This document shows, in pieces, positions 26,401 to 39,200 of a stretch of DNA of 64,000 nucleotides (position 1 is the first letter of the stretch; each line of letters begins with the position of its first letter). A program made the position numbers and the translations under genes. The notes beneath the pieces are model-generated. The model did no database searches. It saw nothing but the letters and a program-made list of their open reading frames with translations, and was not told the origin of the DNA. The stretch is from NCBI RefSeq assembly GCF_014145675.1, contig NZ_JACGZW010000004.1:310001-374000 (forward strand). The letters run 5' to 3'. The stretch is from Amycolatopsis dendrobii. Its GTDB lineage: Bacteria > Actinomycetota > Actinomycetes > Mycobacteriales > Pseudonocardiaceae.

Positions 26401-29400
26401 CGCGCTGGGGCTGGAAGGCCCGACCGTCACGGTGGACACCGCGTGCTCGTCCTCGCTGGTCGCACTGCACTGGGCGGTGCAGGCGCTGCGTCGCGGGGAA
26501 TGCACGCTGGCGCTGGCCGGCGGTGTCACGGTGATGTCCACTCCGGACACTTTCATCGACTTCAGTCGTCAGCGCGGGCTTTCCGCCGACGGCCGGTGCA
26601 AAGCGTTCGCCGAAGCGGCGGACGGCACCGGCTGGGGCGAGGGCGCGGGCATGCTGCTCGTCGAGCGGCTGTCCGACGCACGCCGCAACGGGCACCCGGT
26701 GCTCGCGGTCCTTCGCGGTTCCGCGGTGAACCACGACGGCGCGTCGAACGGCCTTACCGCGCCGAATGGTCCCTCGCAGCAGCGAGTGATCGCCAAGGCG
26801 CTGGCTGACGCTGGTCTGCGGCCGTCCGAAGTGGACGCTGTCGAGGGCCACGGCACCGGCACCACACTGGGCGACCCGATCGAGGCGCAGGCACTGCTGG
26901 CCACCTACGGTCAGGACCGTTCCGAGGACCAGCCGCTCTGGCTTGGGTCGATCAAGTCCAACATCGGCCACACGCAGGCCGCGGCGGGCGTCGCGGGCAT
27001 CATCAAGATGGTCATGGCGATGCAGCACGGCCAGTTGCCGCAGACGCTGCACGTCGACCGTCCGTCCACTGTGGTCGATTGGGAGACCGGCGCGGTCCGG
27101 CTGCTGACCGAGGCGCGGGAGTGGCAGGTCGACCGGCCGCGCCGCGCCGCGGTGTCATCGTTCGGCATCAGCGGCACGAACGCGCACGTCATCCTGGAGC
27201 AGGCACCGGCGCTCCCGGTCGAGCGGCCTTCGGAGACGCAGACGATCGTTCCGGTCGCGCTGTCCGGCCGGTCCGCCGCTGCGGTCCGCGGACAGGCGGC
27301 GCGGCTGCGTTCTTGGCTCGCTGAGGGCGTTTCCGTCGCAGAGATCGCGCGTTCGCTGGCGGCGACGCGTGCCTCGCTCGAACACCGCGCGGTGGTGGTC
27401 GCCGAGACTGCGGGAGAACTCGCCGACGGACTCGATGCGCTGGCTGGCGGCGACGCGCCGACCGGTCAGGTCGTGGACGGGAAGCTCGCCTTCCTGTTCT
27501 CTGGCCAGGGCGCGCAGCGGGTCGGGATGGGACGCGAGCTGTACGACGCGTACCCGGCCTTCGCGACCGCCTTCGACGCGGTGTGCGCGGCGATCGACCC
27601 GCTGGTCGACGTGCCGCTCCGGGACGTCGTGTTCGGCACCACCGAACTCGCCGACCGCGGTTTGCTCGACCAGACGCAGTACACCCAGACCGGGCTTTTC
27701 GCGGTCGAGGTCGCGCTGTTCCGGCTCGCCGAGTCGTGGGGCTTCCGGCCCGACGCGCTCGCCGGGCACTCGATCGGCGAGCTCGCCGCGGCCCACGTCG
27801 CGGGCGTGCTCTCCCTGGACGACGCGGCAAAACTGGTCGCTGCGCGCGGCCGGTTGATGGGTGCGCTGAACGACCGGCGCGGCGCGATGGTCTCGTTCGC
27901 CGCCGCCGAAGAGGCGGTCCGGGAACTGCTGCGGGGCCACGAGGACGCGGTCAGCATCGCAGCGGTGAACGGTCCGGCCGCCGTGGTCGTCTCCGGCGAC
28001 GCGGACGTGGTCGCCGAGATCGAGCGGGCTGCTGGCGATGTCCAAACGCGACGGTTGCGCGTGAGCCACGCGTTCCACTCGCCGCTGATGACGCCGATGC
28101 TCGACGAGTTCCGCGAGATCGCCGCCGGGCTGACTTATGACGCGCCGAAGATCCCGATTGTTTCGACGGTTACTGGGAAACTCGCCACCGACGACGAGCT
28201 GCGTTCGCCGGAGTACTGGGTCACCCATGTCCGCGAGACCGTCCGGTTCGGCGCTGCGGTCACGACCCTGGCGGAGAGCGGTGTCCAGACGTTCCTGGAG
28301 ATCGGGCCGGACAGTGTGCTGTCCGCGCTCGGTCAGCAGAGCGTCGAAGCCGAGTTCGTCCCGTTCGGACGACGGGATCAGGACGAGGTACGGACCGCGC
28401 TCACCGCGGCCGGTCGCCTGCACATCCGCGGCGCGGTGAAGCTCGGCCCGCTGCTTGGCGACGGTCCGGTCCGGCTCGACCTGCCGACGTATGCCTTCCA
28501 GCACAAGCGCTACTGGCTCGACGCGACTCCCTCCGGCGACGTCACTTCGGTCGGTCAGCAACCGCTGGCGCACCCGATGCTGGGCGCGGTCGTGGCACTG
28601 TCCGGTTCGGACACGACTGTCCTGACTGGACGGTTGTCCGCGGCTTCGGTGCCGTGGGTCGCCGACCATGTGGTGAAGGGCGCGATCCTGGTGCCCGGCA
28701 CGGGGTTTGTGGAGCTGGCGGTCGCCGCGGGCGACCAGGTGGGCCACCCGACGGTGGAGGAGCTGACGCTGCAAGCACCGCTCATCCTGGCGCCGGACGG
28801 CGCGGTCGCGTTGCAGGTCGTGGTCGGCCCCGCGAACGGCGACCGCCGCCCGGTCACCGTGTTCTCGCGCCCGGCCGAATCGGACGGCGACTGGACCCAG
28901 CACGCGCTGGGCACCCTGTCCGCCACCGCGCGGCCGGAACCGGCTGGCCTCACCGAATGGCCGCCGGCGGGCGCGACCCCGATCCCGGTCGAGGGCGCGT
29001 ACGAACTGCTCAACGAGCGCGGCTACGGCTACGGCCCGGCGTTCCAGGGGCTCACGGCCGCGTGGCGGCGGGGCAACGAGGTGTTCGCCGAGGTCGCGCT
29101 GCCGGAACCGGCCGCGTCCACGGCGGGTTCCTACGGCCTGCACCCGGCGCTGCTCGACACCGCGATGCACGCCGACCTCCTCGGCGACCCGAGCGGGTCG
29201 ACGCTGCTTCCGTTCGTCTGGAACGGGGTCACTCTGCACGCGGTCGGCGCTTCGGTGCTGCGGGTGCGGATCGTGCGGCTGGACGGCGACGAACTGTCCT
29301 CGATCGAGGTCGCGGACGGCGAAGGCAACCCGGTCGCTTCGGTCGAGTCGCTGGTCTCGCGCCCAGTGCGGACCGAGCTGGCGGCGCAGGCGGAGACCAC

Positions 29401-32400
29401 GGACGGTGCGCTGCTCAAGATCGGCTGGCAGTCCGTGCCGGTCCCGGCCGCGGAGCCGGGCGACGTCGTCGCGATCGGCCGCGGCCGAGTCGGCGTGGCC
29501 GCCACCTACAGCGGGTTCGCGGATCTGCTCGGCGCGGTGGACCGCGGCGAGCCGGTGCCCGGTCTCGTGACGCTCTCGGTGCCGGTCGCGGAAGGCGCGG
29601 TGCCGGAAGCGGCTCGGGCCAACGCGACCTGGCTGCTCGCCGAGATCCAGGCGTGGCTGGCCGAATCACGGCTGACCGACACGAAACTCGCCATCGTCAC
29701 GCAGGCGGCGGTCCCGGCGGGAGAGTCCGCCGTGGACGTCACCCAGGGTCTGCTGTGGGGCCTCGCCCGGGCGGCGCAAGCTGAACACCCCGGACGCGTG
29801 TTCCTGATCGACGCGGACGCGGACACGAAGGTCGAAACGATCACTGCGGTGGTCGCCTCGGGCGAGCCGGAATCGGCGATTCGCGCCGGTTCGGTGCTCG
29901 CTCCGCGCTACACCCGCACCGAATCGGCCGGTGCCGCGTCGTGGGACGGCACAGTCCTGATCACCGGTGGCACCGGCGGTCTCGGCAGCCTGCTCGCGCG
30001 TTACCTGGTGGCCGAGCACGGCGTGCGGAGCCTGGTGCTCACCAGCCGTCGCGGTCTCGACGCACCGGGTGCCGCGCAGCTGGCCGAAGAACTGACCGAC
30101 CTGGGCGCGACCGTCCAGGTGGCGGCCTGCGACGTCGCGGACCGCGCGGCGGTCGAGCAGTTGATCAACGGCCTGCCAGACCTCGGCGCGGTCGTGCACG
30201 CCGCCGGCACCGCCGAGAGCGGCGTCTTCGATTCGCTCACCGCGGAGCAGCTTGCCGCGGTGCTCCGGCCGAAGGTCGACGCGGCCTGGCACCTGCACGA
30301 ACTGACCGCTGACCGGCAGCTGTCCGCGTTCGTCATGTTCTCCTCGGCAGGCGGCCAGGTGCTGCCCGCCGGACAGGCGAACTACGCGGCTGCCAACGCG
30401 TTCCTCGACGGGCTCGCCGAACACCGGCGCGCGGCCGGGCTTCCGGCCACCGCGCTGGCCTGGGGTCTGTGGGCGGAGAACACCGGACTCGGCGGCGACC
30501 TCGCCGAAGCCGACCTCGCCCGGATGGCCCGCCTCGGCCTGCCCGCGGTGACCGCCGAGCAGGGGCTCGCCCTGTTCGACGCCGCCGTGGCCACCGAAGA
30601 CGCGGTCATCGCGCCGCTTCGCGTGGACGTTCCGGCACTGCGGGCGCGCACCGACGAACTGCCCGCGCTGCTGCGTGGTTTCGTGCCGCCCAAGGCGCGT
30701 CGCGTGGCGAAGGCGGCCAAGGCGGCGGACAACGCGCTCGCCGACGAACTGGCCGCGTTGGCCGAAAGCGAACGGGACCGGGTGCTGCTCGACCTCGTCC
30801 GCACGCAGGTGGCCACCGTGCTCGGCTACGCGGACAAGTCCGAAGTGGACGGAACCAGGGCGTTCAAGGAGCTGGGCTTCGACTCGCTCGCCGCGGTCGA
30901 ACTCCGCAACCTCCTCGGCACCGCGACCGGCCTCACACTGCCCGCGACGCTGATCTTCGACCACCCGACCGCCAAGGCCGTCGCGGACTTCGTGAAGGGC
31001 AAGCTGCTCGGCGCGGTCGCGAAGACCCCGGCGACGACGGCCCGGACGAACGCGTCGATGCAGGAACCGATCGCGATCGTCGGCATGGCGTGTCGCTACC
31101 CCGGCGGCGTCCGGTCGCCGGAGGACCTGTGGCAATTGCTGGTCGACGAGGTCGACGCGGTCTCCGGCTTCCCGACCAACCGCGGCTGGGACGTCGAAGG
31201 CATCTACGACCCGGAACGCGGCAAACGCGGCAAGACGTATGCCAACCAGGGCGGCTTCCTGCACGACGCGGCGGAGTTCGACCCGGCGTTCTTCGGCATC
31301 GGTCCGCGCGAGGCGATGGCGATGGACCCGCAGCAGCGGCTCCTGCTGGAGACCGCGTGGGAGGCCATCGAGCGCGCCGGGATCGACCCGACGGCGTTGC
31401 GCGGCAGCCTGACCGGCGTCTTCACCGGCGCGATGTACGACGACTACGGCAGCCGCGCTCCCGGCGCTCCGGCCGACGTCGCCGCCTACATCCCGAACGG
31501 CAGCTCCGGCGCGGTCGTCTCCGGCCGCATCTCGTACCTGCTGGGCCTTGAGGGGCCGAGCATGACGGTGGACACCGCGTGCTCGTCCTCGCTGGTCACG
31601 CTGCACCTCGCGGTGCAAGCGCTGCGGGCGGGGGAGTGCGGGCTGGCGCTGGCCGGCGGTGTCACGGTGCTGTCGCAGTCGGACCTGTTCGTCGACTCCA
31701 GCCGCCAGGGCGTGCTTTCGCCCAACGGCCGGTCGAAGTCGTTCTCCGCGGCTTCCGACGGCGTCGGCTGGGCCGAGGGCGCGGGTCTGCTCCTGCTGGA
31801 GCGGCTGTCCGACGCGCAGCGCAACGGGCACGAGGTGCTCGCGGTGGTCCGGTCGAGCGCTGTCAACCAGGACGGTGCGTCCAACGGCCTCACCGCCCCG
31901 AACGGCCCGTCGCAGGAACGCGTGATCCACGCGGCCCTCGCCGCCGGCGGGCTGAAGCCGTCCGATGTGGACGCTGTCGAGGCGCACGGTTCGGGTACCA
32001 AGCTGGGCGACCCGATCGAGGCGCAGGCACTGCTGGCCACCTACGGCCAGGACCGCGACCGGCCGCTGTATCTGGGTTCGGTGAAGTCGAACATCGGCCA
32101 CGCGCAGGCGTCCGGTGGTGCGGCCGGCGTGATGAAGGTCGTGCAGGCGTTGCGGCACAACATGTTGCCGAAGACGATGCACGTCGACGCGCCGTCGCCG
32201 GTGGTCGACTGGACCACCGGCAACATCGAGCTGCTCACCGAACCGCGGCCGTGGCTGCCAAACGGACACCCGCGTCGCGCCGGCGTCTCGTCGTTCGGCA
32301 TCAGCGGCACCAACGCACACATCATCATCGAGGAGGCACCACCCGCTCCGGCTAACGAAACCCGGCGCACCGCACCGGAACTCCCGGCGATTCCGTTGCC

Positions 32401-35400
32401 GCTGGCCGGTTCGGTCGCCCCGGCGCTCGCCGATCAGGCCGCTCGGCTGGCCGCGCACCTGCGGGCCAACCCGGACGTCAGCCTGACCGACGTCGGCTAC
32501 ACCTTGGCCACTGCGCGGGCCGCGCTCGACCACCGCGCGGTGGTCCTGGCGGCCGACCGCGAAGCGGCGCTGAAGGCGCTCGACGGACTGGCCGACGGCC
32601 GGACCCCGGCGGGCACCGTGGGCGGCACGGTCAGCGCGGCCGACCTGACGGCGTTCCTGTTCACCGGACAGGGCGCGCAGCAGCCGGGCATGGGACGCGG
32701 GCTGTACGAGGCGTTCCCGGCCTTCGCCGGAGCGTTCGACGAGATCTGCGGACTCTTCGACGCCGAGCTGGAGACCCCGCTCAAGCAGGTCATCTGGGAA
32801 GACTCGCCGCTGCTCAACCAGACCGCGTACACGCAATGCGCGCTGTTCGCGATCGAGGTCGCGCTGTACCGGCTGGTCGAGTCCTGGGGAGTCACGCCGG
32901 ATTACGTCGCCGGGCACTCCATCGGCGAACTCGCCGCGGCGCACGTCTCCGGAGTGTTCTCGCTGGCCGACGCCTGCTCGCTGGTCGCCGCTCGCGGCCG
33001 GCTCATGCAGGCGCTGCCGGCCGGAGGCACGATGGCGGCGATCGCGGCCACCGAAGAAGAGGTGCGCGCCTCGCTTCCTGCCGGGGTGGACGTCGCGGCG
33101 GTGAACGGGCCGCGGTCGGTGGTCATCTCGGGGCCCGAAGATGCGGTGCAGGCGGCGATGGCGGCCTTCAAGGAAGCCGGTCGCCGGACGAAGCAACTGG
33201 TCGTGTCGCACGCGTTCCACTCGTCCCTGATGGAGCCGATGCTGGCCGAGTTCTCGGTGGTGGCGGAGAAACTGACCTATTCCGCACCGTCGATTCCGGT
33301 GGTGTCGAACGTGACCGGCAAGATCGCGACCGCCGCCGAACTGTGCTCGCCGCAGTACTGGGTGGGCCACGTGCGGGAGGCCGTCCGGTTCGCCGACGGG
33401 GTCGAGTCGCTGCTCGCCGCCGGGGTGACCCGGTTCGTCGAGCTGGGTCCGGACGCGGTGCTCACCGGGATGGCGCGCGAATGCGACACCGCGGTCGCCG
33501 ACCGGCCGGACCGGGTCGTCCAGGTGCCCGCGATGCGGCGCGGCCGGGCCGAGGTGCCGACCGTGTTCACCGCTCTGGCGACGCTGTTCTCCCGAGGTGC
33601 GAAGATCGACTGGAAGGCGCTGTTCGCCGGTCAGGGCGCGTCTACTGTGGACTTGCCGACGTACGCGTTCCAGAACAAGGAGTACTGGCTCGACGCGACT
33701 AAGCCGACCGGTGACGTCAGCACTTTGGGCGCGCAGTCCGCTGGACACCCGCTGCTGGGTGCGCTGGTGGAACTTCCGGACGGCGGCGCGGTGCTGACCG
33801 GACGGCTGTCGGTCGCGACGCAGCCGTGGCTCGCTGACCACGTGGTGATGGGGCGGACGATGCTGCCCGGCACCGCGTACGTCGAACTGGCAGTGCACGC
33901 CGGTGACCAGGTCGGCTGCAACCTGCTGGAGGAGCTGACGCAGCAGGCACCGTTGCTGCTGGCCGACGACGGGGTCGACCTGCGCGTGGTCATCAGCGCG
34001 CCGGACGGCAGCGGTCGCCGGGAGCTGTCGGTGCACTCGCGGACCGAGGCGGGCTGGGTTCAGCACGCCGCGGGCACGCTGGCCAATGGCGCGGCCGCGG
34101 ACTTCTCGCTGGGCGAGTGGCCGCCGTCCGGCGCCGAATCGGTTGACCTGACCGGGCTGTACGACGACCTGGCCGGCCTCGGCTTCGGCTACGGGCCGAC
34201 GTTCCGCAACCTGCGGGCGATCTGGCTGCGCGAAGGCGAGGTGTACGCCGAGGTCGCGCTGCCGGAAGGCACCGCGGCGAACGAGTTCGGCCTGCACCCG
34301 GGTCTGCTCGACTCGGCGCTCGGCGCGACCGACTTCCTGATCCCGGGCGGTCCGAAGGCGCTGACCGAGACGACCATCCCGTTCGCGTGGAACTCGGTTT
34401 CGTTGCAGGCCAGCGGCGCGACCGCGTTGCGAGTGCGAGTCCGGAAGACCGAGAGCGGTTCGTCGCTCGACCTGGCCGACGGTGCTGGTGCTCCGGTGGC
34501 GCAGATCGCCTCGCTGGTCACCCGGCCGGTTTCGGAAGGCCAGCTCGGCACCAAGGTGCCGGACTCGCTGTACCGGATCGAATGGCAGCCCGCTTCCGGC
34601 GTCCGGCTGGTGCCTTCGCTGGATGGCTGGGCAGTGCTCGGCACCGACGACCTCGGTTTGGGCGTGCCGTTGAAGGCCGAGCCGGTCGACGCGGATGTGC
34701 TGGTGCTGCCGGTCGGTTCGGGTTCTGGCTCGGTGCCTTCTCAGGTGCACGAAGTCGTGCAGGAAACGGTGCGGCACTTGCAGAACTGGCTTTCGGCCGG
34801 GGACGGCAAGCTGGTCGTGGTCACTCGCGACGAGCTGGCACAGGCACCGGTCTGGGGCCTGGTGCGGGCCGCGCAAGCGGAGAACCCGGGCCGGATCCAG
34901 GTCGTGGACCTCGACGCTTCGCCCGCGTCGGCCCGGGCGCTGCCCGCGGTCGTCGCGTCCGGCGAGCCGGAGGCGCGAGTGCGGAACGGCGAGGTGCGCG
35001 TGCCGCGGCTGACCCGGGTCACCGAGGTCGGCGAGACGGTCGAATGGGATCCGGACGGCACGGTGCTGATCACCGGCGGCGCGGGCCTGCTCGGCGGGCT
35101 GCTGGCCCGGCACCTGGTCGCTCGCGGTGCCCGTGACCTGGTCCTGACCAGCCGTCGCGGTCTCGACGCGGCGGGAGCGCGGGAACTGGTCGACGAACTG
35201 GCCGGCGAGGGCGCGAAGGTGACTGTCGCCGCGTGCGACGTCACCGACCGGGACGCACTGGCGAAGCTGCTCGACACGCTGCCGCGGCTGACCGCCGTGG
35301 TGCACGCGGCCGGGCAGATGGACAGCGCGGTGCTGAGCGCCTTGACGCCGGAGCAGGTCGAGAACGTGTTGCGGCCCAAGGTCGACGCGGCCTGGAACCT

Positions 35401-36229
35401 GCACGAGCTGACAGTCGCGCGGGACCTGGCGGCGTTCGTCCTCTACTCCTCGGCGGGCGGTCTGCTGCTCGCCGCGGGACAGGCGAACTACGCGGCTGGC
35501 AACGTGTTCCTGGACGCGCTGGCCGAGCACCGCGCTTCGCTCGGCCTCCCGGCGACGTCGCTCGCATGGGGTCCGTGGGAAGGCACCGACGGCGAGGTGG
35601 ACCTGGCGCACATCGCCCGGTCCGGGGTCGCGGAACTGTCCGCGGCGGAGGGGCTGGAGCTGTTCGATGCCGCGCTGGCTGCTTCGTCGGCGGCATTGGT
35701 GCCGGTGAAGCTCGACCTCAAGGACGCCGACCGGGCGTCGGCACTGCTCAAGGGTCTCGTCACCGCTGCGCCGCGACGGGCAGCTGTTGCCTCGACGGCG
35801 GCGCCGGAAGCTGGGTTCGCCGACAGGCTCGCCACGCTCCCGGTGGACGAGCGGGACACGGCGGCGCTGAACCTGGTGTGCGAGCACACGGCGGCAGTCC
35901 TCGGATACGACGACGCGTCCGCGGTCGGGGTCGAAAAGGGCTTCACCGACCTGGGCATCGACTCGCTCGCCGCGCTGGAGCTGCGCAACCGGCTCGGCGC
36001 CGCGACCGGGCTGCGGCTGCCCGCGACGCTGATCTTCGACTACCCGAGCCCGTTGCCGCTGGCCCGGCACCTGCTGGCGGAACTGGCTCCCGCTCCCGCT
36101 GAGCCCGCGGTTTCGGCGGAAGAACTGAACGGCACCGACGACGCGGCGGCCGCGGTCGCCTCGATGGACCTGGCCGACCTGGTCCGCTCCGCGATGGGCG
36201 GCACCGACGAACGGGGTGAATCCCAGTGA
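20462..36229 (+). CDS. type I modular PKS 1: loading ACP plus modules 1-3
   Basis: A 5255-residue cis-AT PKS. Approximate layout: loading ACP 40-105 ([10 protein letters not shown]); module 1 KS 121-545, AT 643-935, DH 999-1270, KR 1443-1630, ACP 1720-1800; module 2 KS 1822-2246, AT 2340-2640, DH 2702-2970, KR 3161-3340, ACP 3430-3515; module 3 KS 3534-3960, AT 4063-4350, DH 4426-4690, KR 4865-5040, ACP 5123-5210; then a docking tail. All ATs have GHSIGE and HAFHS (malonyl type). KS cysteines are present (TACSGS in KS1, TACSSS in KS2-3). DHs have HxxxGxxxxP; the second motif is D-x-x-x-H in DH1-2 but DSALG in DH3. KRs keep Ser-Tyr-Asn. The lone loading ACP fits VinK-type loading. The ATG at 20462 has GGTGGAG upstream. 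Confidence 0.96.
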   Translation: MRESEKNRESGFAERLTLLPPADRAGFLAGVVHDATRAALQAALPEVPAVLDPEKAFSDHGFDSLAAVELHAQLTDATGLELPVTLAFDYPTPAAVARFLHAEVFGGQESVATLASGGANDEPVAIVGIGCRYPGGAVSPEALWQLVADEVHTISGFPEDRGWDLDSLYDPDPDKPGSSYVTSGGFLPGAGEFDAGFFGIAPREASAMDPQQRLVLETAWEALERAKIDPSALRGTPAGVFIGAEAQEYGPRLHEAPDGLDGYMLTGNAPSVVSGRVAYALGLEGPTLTVDTACSGSLVALHLAVQALRRGETQLALAGGVAVMGAPGTFTAFSRQRGLAEDGRCKAFAAAADGTGFAEGVGVLVLERLSDAVANGHTVLAVVRGSAINSDGASNGLTAPNGPSQQRVIKRALADAGLEASDVDAVEAHGTGTRLGDPIEAQALLSAYGQDRETPLLLGSIKSNIGHTQAAAGVAGVIKMVEAMRHGVLPKTLHVDEPTPHVDWTAGAVELLTEQREWPSIERPRRAGVSSFGVSGTNAHVIIEQAPVVETAEITSDELPVVPLVVSARSEEALKAQAAALVSTVESGNLTDLGFSLATTRAAHDQRAVVVAENVADAVRGLQALAAGEQDPNVVIGERTPGKLAMLFTGQGSQRLAMGRELYLAYPKFAEVFDEAVDHLDVQMETPLRDVLFGDNAEELNETQYTQCALFAVEVALARLLESWGVRPDILLGHSIGELAAAHIAGVWSLADACLVVAARGRLMQALPEGGAMVAVAATEDEVQPLLGDQVSLAAVNGPTSVVVSGEREAVEAVVSVFRMQGRKISELRVSHAFHSPLMEPMLAEFREILEVVDYAAPATPVVSNVTGRIATAEELCSPGYWLWHVRRAVRFADGVQALVDAGVTTAIEVGPDAVLSAMAAGTSDAIAFIPAQRRDRPEVTTLASALGRLHTRGAAIDWTAFFGPAQVVDLPTYAFQHKHYWLTAPTGHSDAADFGQLASGHPLLAAEIGLAGDDGLVLTGRVALRTHPWLADHAIAGTPVLPGTAFVEMALHAAAQVGYGVVDELTLQAPLALPETGGVALQTLVGPDVDGRRTIEFHSRPDHDADAAWTRHAVGVLAAGPVVEPAPRGEWPPAGAEVVATSELYTELAEQGYGYGPLFQGLRTAWKRDDVVFAEVALPATGRDAAFGVHPALLDAVLHATDFAPGEAREPDEIRLPFAWTGVRLHASGATEVRVRITSPATGGVSIDVTDVAGTPVLSVESFRSRPVREADLGTQARDLLYTVEWTPVTGSSELPTLASLGSISGFDVPVVDSLVSLVDVPEVVLLPVSVPGKNIVAAAKQTAHRVRTVLQQWLEGDRYAGARLVVLTRGSLADSAVRGLVRSAQAEHPGRVVLVEGAAAAATLATALGSGEPELRIDGDTVSAGRMVRLTAEAGEPTWRADGTVLITGGTGGLGAQVAKHLVTKHGVRSLLLLSRRGLNAPGAAELVEELAELGATAKVVASDASKKRSLSAAIKKAEHPLSAVVHTAGVLDNAMIGSLTAEQLDAVLAPKLDAAWALHELTAELDLSAFVLFSSSAGLADGAGQANYAAGNTFLDALAEHRNAAGLPATSLAWGLWAPDAGQAIGMGATLSEVDRNRIARLGLAPLTVSESLAALDAALGTGVPTVVPTRVDRAALRSRGEDVPAVLRGLVPAGRRRIAVASGEVTPEQQFAERFAHLAEADRDRALLDLVRTHVAAVLGHDSADAISPARPFGEIGFDSLAAVELRNILDSVTGMRLPATLVFDYPTPRALAEYLASRLAGLAPTSPVAPVTTVDPEEPIAIVGIACRYPGGVATPEDLWRLVSEGEEALSGFPVDRGWNVDSLYDPEPGKPGRSYVKHGAFLHDAAEFDADFFEISPREAAAMDPQQRLLLEVSWEAFERAGIDPVGLRGSATGVFAGVMYHDWGTRLGTVSDDIAGYLGNGSLASVVSGRVSYALGLEGPTVTVDTACSSSLVALHWAVQALRRGECTLALAGGVTVMSTPDTFIDFSRQRGLSADGRCKAFAEAADGTGWGEGAGMLLVERLSDARRNGHPVLAVLRGSAVNHDGASNGLTAPNGPSQQRVIAKALADAGLRPSEVDAVEGHGTGTTLGDPIEAQALLATYGQDRSEDQPLWLGSIKSNIGHTQAAAGVAGIIKMVMAMQHGQLPQTLHVDRPSTVVDWETGAVRLLTEAREWQVDRPRRAAVSSFGISGTNAHVILEQAPALPVERPSETQTIVPVALSGRSAAAVRGQAARLRSWLAEGVSVAEIARSLAATRASLEHRAVVVAETAGELADGLDALAGGDAPTGQVVDGKLAFLFSGQGAQRVGMGRELYDAYPAFATAFDAVCAAIDPLVDVPLRDVVFGTTELADRGLLDQTQYTQTGLFAVEVALFRLAESWGFRPDALAGHSIGELAAAHVAGVLSLDDAAKLVAARGRLMGALNDRRGAMVSFAAAEEAVRELLRGHEDAVSIAAVNGPAAVVVSGDADVVAEIERAAGDVQTRRLRVSHAFHSPLMTPMLDEFREIAAGLTYDAPKIPIVSTVTGKLATDDELRSPEYWVTHVRETVRFGAAVTTLAESGVQTFLEIGPDSVLSALGQQSVEAEFVPFGRRDQDEVRTALTAAGRLHIRGAVKLGPLLGDGPVRLDLPTYAFQHKRYWLDATPSGDVTSVGQQPLAHPMLGAVVALSGSDTTVLTGRLSAASVPWVADHVVKGAILVPGTGFVELAVAAGDQVGHPTVEELTLQAPLILAPDGAVALQVVVGPANGDRRPVTVFSRPAESDGDWTQHALGTLSATARPEPAGLTEWPPAGATPIPVEGAYELLNERGYGYGPAFQGLTAAWRRGNEVFAEVALPEPAASTAGSYGLHPALLDTAMHADLLGDPSGSTLLPFVWNGVTLHAVGASVLRVRIVRLDGDELSSIEVADGEGNPVASVESLVSRPVRTELAAQAETTDGALLKIGWQSVPVPAAEPGDVVAIGRGRVGVAATYSGFADLLGAVDRGEPVPGLVTLSVPVAEGAVPEAARANATWLLAEIQAWLAESRLTDTKLAIVTQAAVPAGESAVDVTQGLLWGLARAAQAEHPGRVFLIDADADTKVETITAVVASGEPESAIRAGSVLAPRYTRTESAGAASWDGTVLITGGTGGLGSLLARYLVAEHGVRSLVLTSRRGLDAPGAAQLAEELTDLGATVQVAACDVADRAAVEQLINGLPDLGAVVHAAGTAESGVFDSLTAEQLAAVLRPKVDAAWHLHELTADRQLSAFVMFSSAGGQVLPAGQANYAAANAFLDGLAEHRRAAGLPATALAWGLWAENTGLGGDLAEADLARMARLGLPAVTAEQGLALFDAAVATEDAVIAPLRVDVPALRARTDELPALLRGFVPPKARRVAKAAKAADNALADELAALAESERDRVLLDLVRTQVATVLGYADKSEVDGTRAFKELGFDSLAAVELRNLLGTATGLTLPATLIFDHPTAKAVADFVKGKLLGAVAKTPATTARTNASMQEPIAIVGMACRYPGGVRSPEDLWQLLVDEVDAVSGFPTNRGWDVEGIYDPERGKRGKTYANQGGFLHDAAEFDPAFFGIGPREAMAMDPQQRLLLETAWEAIERAGIDPTALRGSLTGVFTGAMYDDYGSRAPGAPADVAAYIPNGSSGAVVSGRISYLLGLEGPSMTVDTACSSSLVTLHLAVQALRAGECGLALAGGVTVLSQSDLFVDSSRQGVLSPNGRSKSFSAASDGVGWAEGAGLLLLERLSDAQRNGHEVLAVVRSSAVNQDGASNGLTAPNGPSQERVIHAALAAGGLKPSDVDAVEAHGSGTKLGDPIEAQALLATYGQDRDRPLYLGSVKSNIGHAQASGGAAGVMKVVQALRHNMLPKTMHVDAPSPVVDWTTGNIELLTEPRPWLPNGHPRRAGVSSFGISGTNAHIIIEEAPPAPANETRRTAPELPAIPLPLAGSVAPALADQAARLAAHLRANPDVSLTDVGYTLATARAALDHRAVVLAADREAALKALDGLADGRTPAGTVGGTVSAADLTAFLFTGQGAQQPGMGRGLYEAFPAFAGAFDEICGLFDAELETPLKQVIWEDSPLLNQTAYTQCALFAIEVALYRLVESWGVTPDYVAGHSIGELAAAHVSGVFSLADACSLVAARGRLMQALPAGGTMAAIAATEEEVRASLPAGVDVAAVNGPRSVVISGPEDAVQAAMAAFKEAGRRTKQLVVSHAFHSSLMEPMLAEFSVVAEKLTYSAPSIPVVSNVTGKIATAAELCSPQYWVGHVREAVRFADGVESLLAAGVTRFVELGPDAVLTGMARECDTAVADRPDRVVQVPAMRRGRAEVPTVFTALATLFSRGAKIDWKALFAGQGASTVDLPTYAFQNKEYWLDATKPTGDVSTLGAQSAGHPLLGALVELPDGGAVLTGRLSVATQPWLADHVVMGRTMLPGTAYVELAVHAGDQVGCNLLEELTQQAPLLLADDGVDLRVVISAPDGSGRRELSVHSRTEAGWVQHAAGTLANGAAADFSLGEWPPSGAESVDLTGLYDDLAGLGFGYGPTFRNLRAIWLREGEVYAEVALPEGTAANEFGLHPGLLDSALGATDFLIPGGPKALTETTIPFAWNSVSLQASGATALRVRVRKTESGSSLDLADGAGAPVAQIASLVTRPVSEGQLGTKVPDSLYRIEWQPASGVRLVPSLDGWAVLGTDDLGLGVPLKAEPVDADVLVLPVGSGSGSVPSQVHEVVQETVRHLQNWLSAGDGKLVVVTRDELAQAPVWGLVRAAQAENPGRIQVVDLDASPASARALPAVVASGEPEARVRNGEVRVPRLTRVTEVGETVEWDPDGTVLITGGAGLLGGLLARHLVARGARDLVLTSRRGLDAAGARELVDELAGEGAKVTVAACDVTDRDALAKLLDTLPRLTAVVHAAGQMDSAVLSALTPEQVENVLRPKVDAAWNLHELTVARDLAAFVLYSSAGGLLLAAGQANYAAGNVFLDALAEHRASLGLPATSLAWGPWEGTDGEVDLAHIARSGVAELSAAEGLELFDAALAASSAALVPVKLDLKDADRASALLKGLVTAAPRRAAVASTAAPEAGFADRLATLPVDERDTAALNLVCEHTAAVLGYDDASAVGVEKGFTDLGIDSLAALELRNRLGAATGLRLPATLIFDYPSPLPLARHLLAELAPAPAEPAVSAEELNGTDDAAAAVASMDLADLVRSAMGGTDERGESQ

Positions 36230-39200
36230 CCGACAAGTCCGCTCCTTCGACCGAGCAGATCGTCGCCGCGCTGCGGCAGTCCATGACGGACAACGAACGG
36301 CTCCGTGCGGACAACCAGCGGCTGGCCGCCCGGCAGTCCGAGCCGATCGCGATCATCGGCATGGGCTGCCGGTACCCCGGCGGGGTTGCCACGCCCGCAC
36401 AGCTGTGGGACTTGGTGGCCGGCGGTGTCGACGCGATCGGCGAGTTCCCGGCCGACCGCGGCTGGGACACCGCCACGCTGCACGACCCGACCGCCACCCG
36501 CCCTGGCACGACGTACTCGAACGAAGGCGGTTTCCTATACGACGCCGCCGATTTCGAGCCGGAGTTCTTCGGCATCAGCCCGCGCGAGGCGGTCACGCTG
36601 GACCCGCAGCAGCGGTTGCTGCTCGAGACCGCGTGGGAGGCCGTCGAACGCGCCGGGATCGTGCCGTCGACCCTTCGGGGCAGCGCGACCGGGGTGTTCA
36701 CCGGCGTCATGTACCACGACTACGGCGCGGGCAGCAGCGACGGCAGCCTGATCTCCGGGCGAGTCTCGTACACGCTCGGCCTCGAAGGCCCGTCGGTGTC
36801 GGTGGACACCGCCTGTTCGTCCTCGCTGGTCGCGATGCACCTTGCCGCACAAGCACTTCGGCGCGGGGAATGCTCGCTGGCGCTGGCGGGCGGGGTGACG
36901 GTGATGGTCACGCCGGACATGTTCGTGTACTTCAGCGAACAGCACGGCCTGTCTTCGGACGGCCGTTGCAAGGCCTTCGGCAGCGGTGCTGATGGCGTCG
37001 GGTGTTCTGAGGGTGCCGGAATGCTCTTGCTGGAACGGCTTTCGGACGCTCGGCGCAACGGGCACCACGTGCTCGCGGTGCTGCGCGGCAGCGCGGTGAA
37101 CTCGGACGGCGCTTCGAGCGGGATCACCGTGCCGAACGGTCCGGCTCAGCAGCGGGTGATCCGGGCCGCGCTGGCCGACGCTTCCTTGGAACTGTCCGAT
37201 GTGGACGCAGTGGAGGCGCACGGGACCGGTACCAAACTGGGGGACCCGATCGAGGCGCAGGCTCTGATCTCCACCTACGGCAAGGTCGCTACTCCTTCGC
37301 GGCCGTTGTACGTCGGTTCGTTCAAGTCGAACGTCGGGCACACGCAGGCCGCGGCCGGGGTCGGCGGAGTCATCAAGATGGTCGAGGCACTCCGGCGAGG
37401 CGTGCTGCCGCCGACGCTGCACGCGGACGAACCTTCACCGCACGTGGACTGGGCGGATGGCACCGTCGCTTTGCTGACCGAATCGACGCCTTGGCCGTCG
37501 GCTGACCGTCCCCGGCGGGCCGCGGTGTCGTCGTTCGGCATCAGCGGGACGAACGCGCATGTGATTGTCGAGCAAGGCGATCCGGTCCCCGGACCCTCCT
37601 CTGCCGAAGGCCCGGTTACCTGGCTGCTCTCGGCCTCTTCGCCGGGCGCTTTGCGAGCTCAGGCCGGTCAACTGGCCGGGTTCACTGCCTCGGGTTCCGC
37701 CTCTGACGTCGGACTTTCCCTTGCCGCTACGCGAACCCTCGGCGAGCACCGGGCTGGCGTAGTTGCTGCTGACCGGGAAGCGGCTGCGCGCGCTCTCGGC
37801 GATTATGCGGCAGGCCGAGCTTCTTCCGCGGTAGTCGAGGGGGTGGCTTCCGCTCGCCGCATCGCCTTCCTTTTCACCGGGCAAGGCGCTCAACGGGCTG
37901 GCATGGGCCTCGACCTGGCCGCTGCGTACCCGGTCTTCGCCGCGGCTCTGGACGAGGTCGGTGCTGCGCTGGACCTCGATGTTCCCTTGCATACCCTGCT
38001 TGCCGACGCTGACCGGCTCGATCAGACCGGCTACACGCAGCCCGCTCTGTTCGCGGTGGAAGTCGCCCTGTACCGATTGCTGGAGTCGTGGGGCATCCAG
38101 CCTTCCTACTTGCTGGGCCACTCCGTCGGGGAAATCGCCGCCGCCCATGTCGCCGGGGTGCTTTCCCTTGCGGACGCCGGAAAACTGGTCGTCGCCCGCG
38201 CTCGGCTGATGCAAGCACTGCCGGCCGGCGGGGCGATGGCGGCGGTGCAGGCTACCGAGGACGAGGTCCTTCCGCTACTCACCGATGGTGTAGGAATCGC
38301 CGCGGTAAACGGCCCCCGGTCGGTGGTAGTGTCGGGGACAGAAGAAGAAGTACTTGCGGTTGCTGGGAAATTTGATCGAACTTCGCGGTTGCGGGTGTCG
38401 CACGCGTTCCACTCGCCGCTCATGGACCCGATGCTGGACGAGTTCGCCGCGGTGGCGCGCACGCTGACGTACTCCGAGCCCTCGGTGCCCATCGTGTCCA
38501 CAGTGGAACTCTCGGCGAAGGTGGCGACGCCGGACTACTGGGTGCGCCAGGTCCGCTCGGCAGTGCGCTTCGCCGACGGCGTCCGAGCGCTGGCCGAGGC
38601 CGGAGCGGACACGTTCGTCGAGGTCGGCCCGAGCGCGGTGCTGACCGCGATGGGCCAGAGCTGTGCTGATGGTGCTGGGGTGGGTGGGGAGGGCGGGCCG
38701 GGAGGGCCCGGCGGGGCCAGTGCGCTCGCCAACGCCGTCTTCGTCCCTGTCCTGCGCAAGGACCGAGCTGAAGCGGAATCGGCTGCCGCCGCGGTCGCGA
38801 CCCTGTTCACGCTCGGCGGGACGGTCGACTGGGACGCGTTCTACGCCGGCGCGCACGTCGTCGAGCTGCCGACCTACGCCTTCCAGCGCAAGCGTTACTG
38901 GCTGGACAACCCGACCGGCGCGCGGGCACGCGGCGTCGCCGAGGTCGGACAACGGGAAGCCGGGCACCCGCTGCTCGGCGCGGTCGTCGGCGCGGCGGAC
39001 TCCGGCGGCGTCGTCCTCACCGGACGGCTCTCGCTGGCCGCGCAACCCTGGCTGGCCGACCACGTCGTCCAAGGCAACGCACTGTTCCCCGGCACGGCGT
39101 TCGTCGAACTCGCCGTCCGCGCGGGCGACGAGGTCGGCTGTGGCCGAGTCGACGAACTCACCCTCGCCGCGCCGTTGATCCTGCCCGAACAAGGCGCGGT

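Noticed and set aside
29666..36070. Minus-strand open frame of over 2100 codons opposite PKS1
   Set aside because: Same shadow effect; no recognisable domain.
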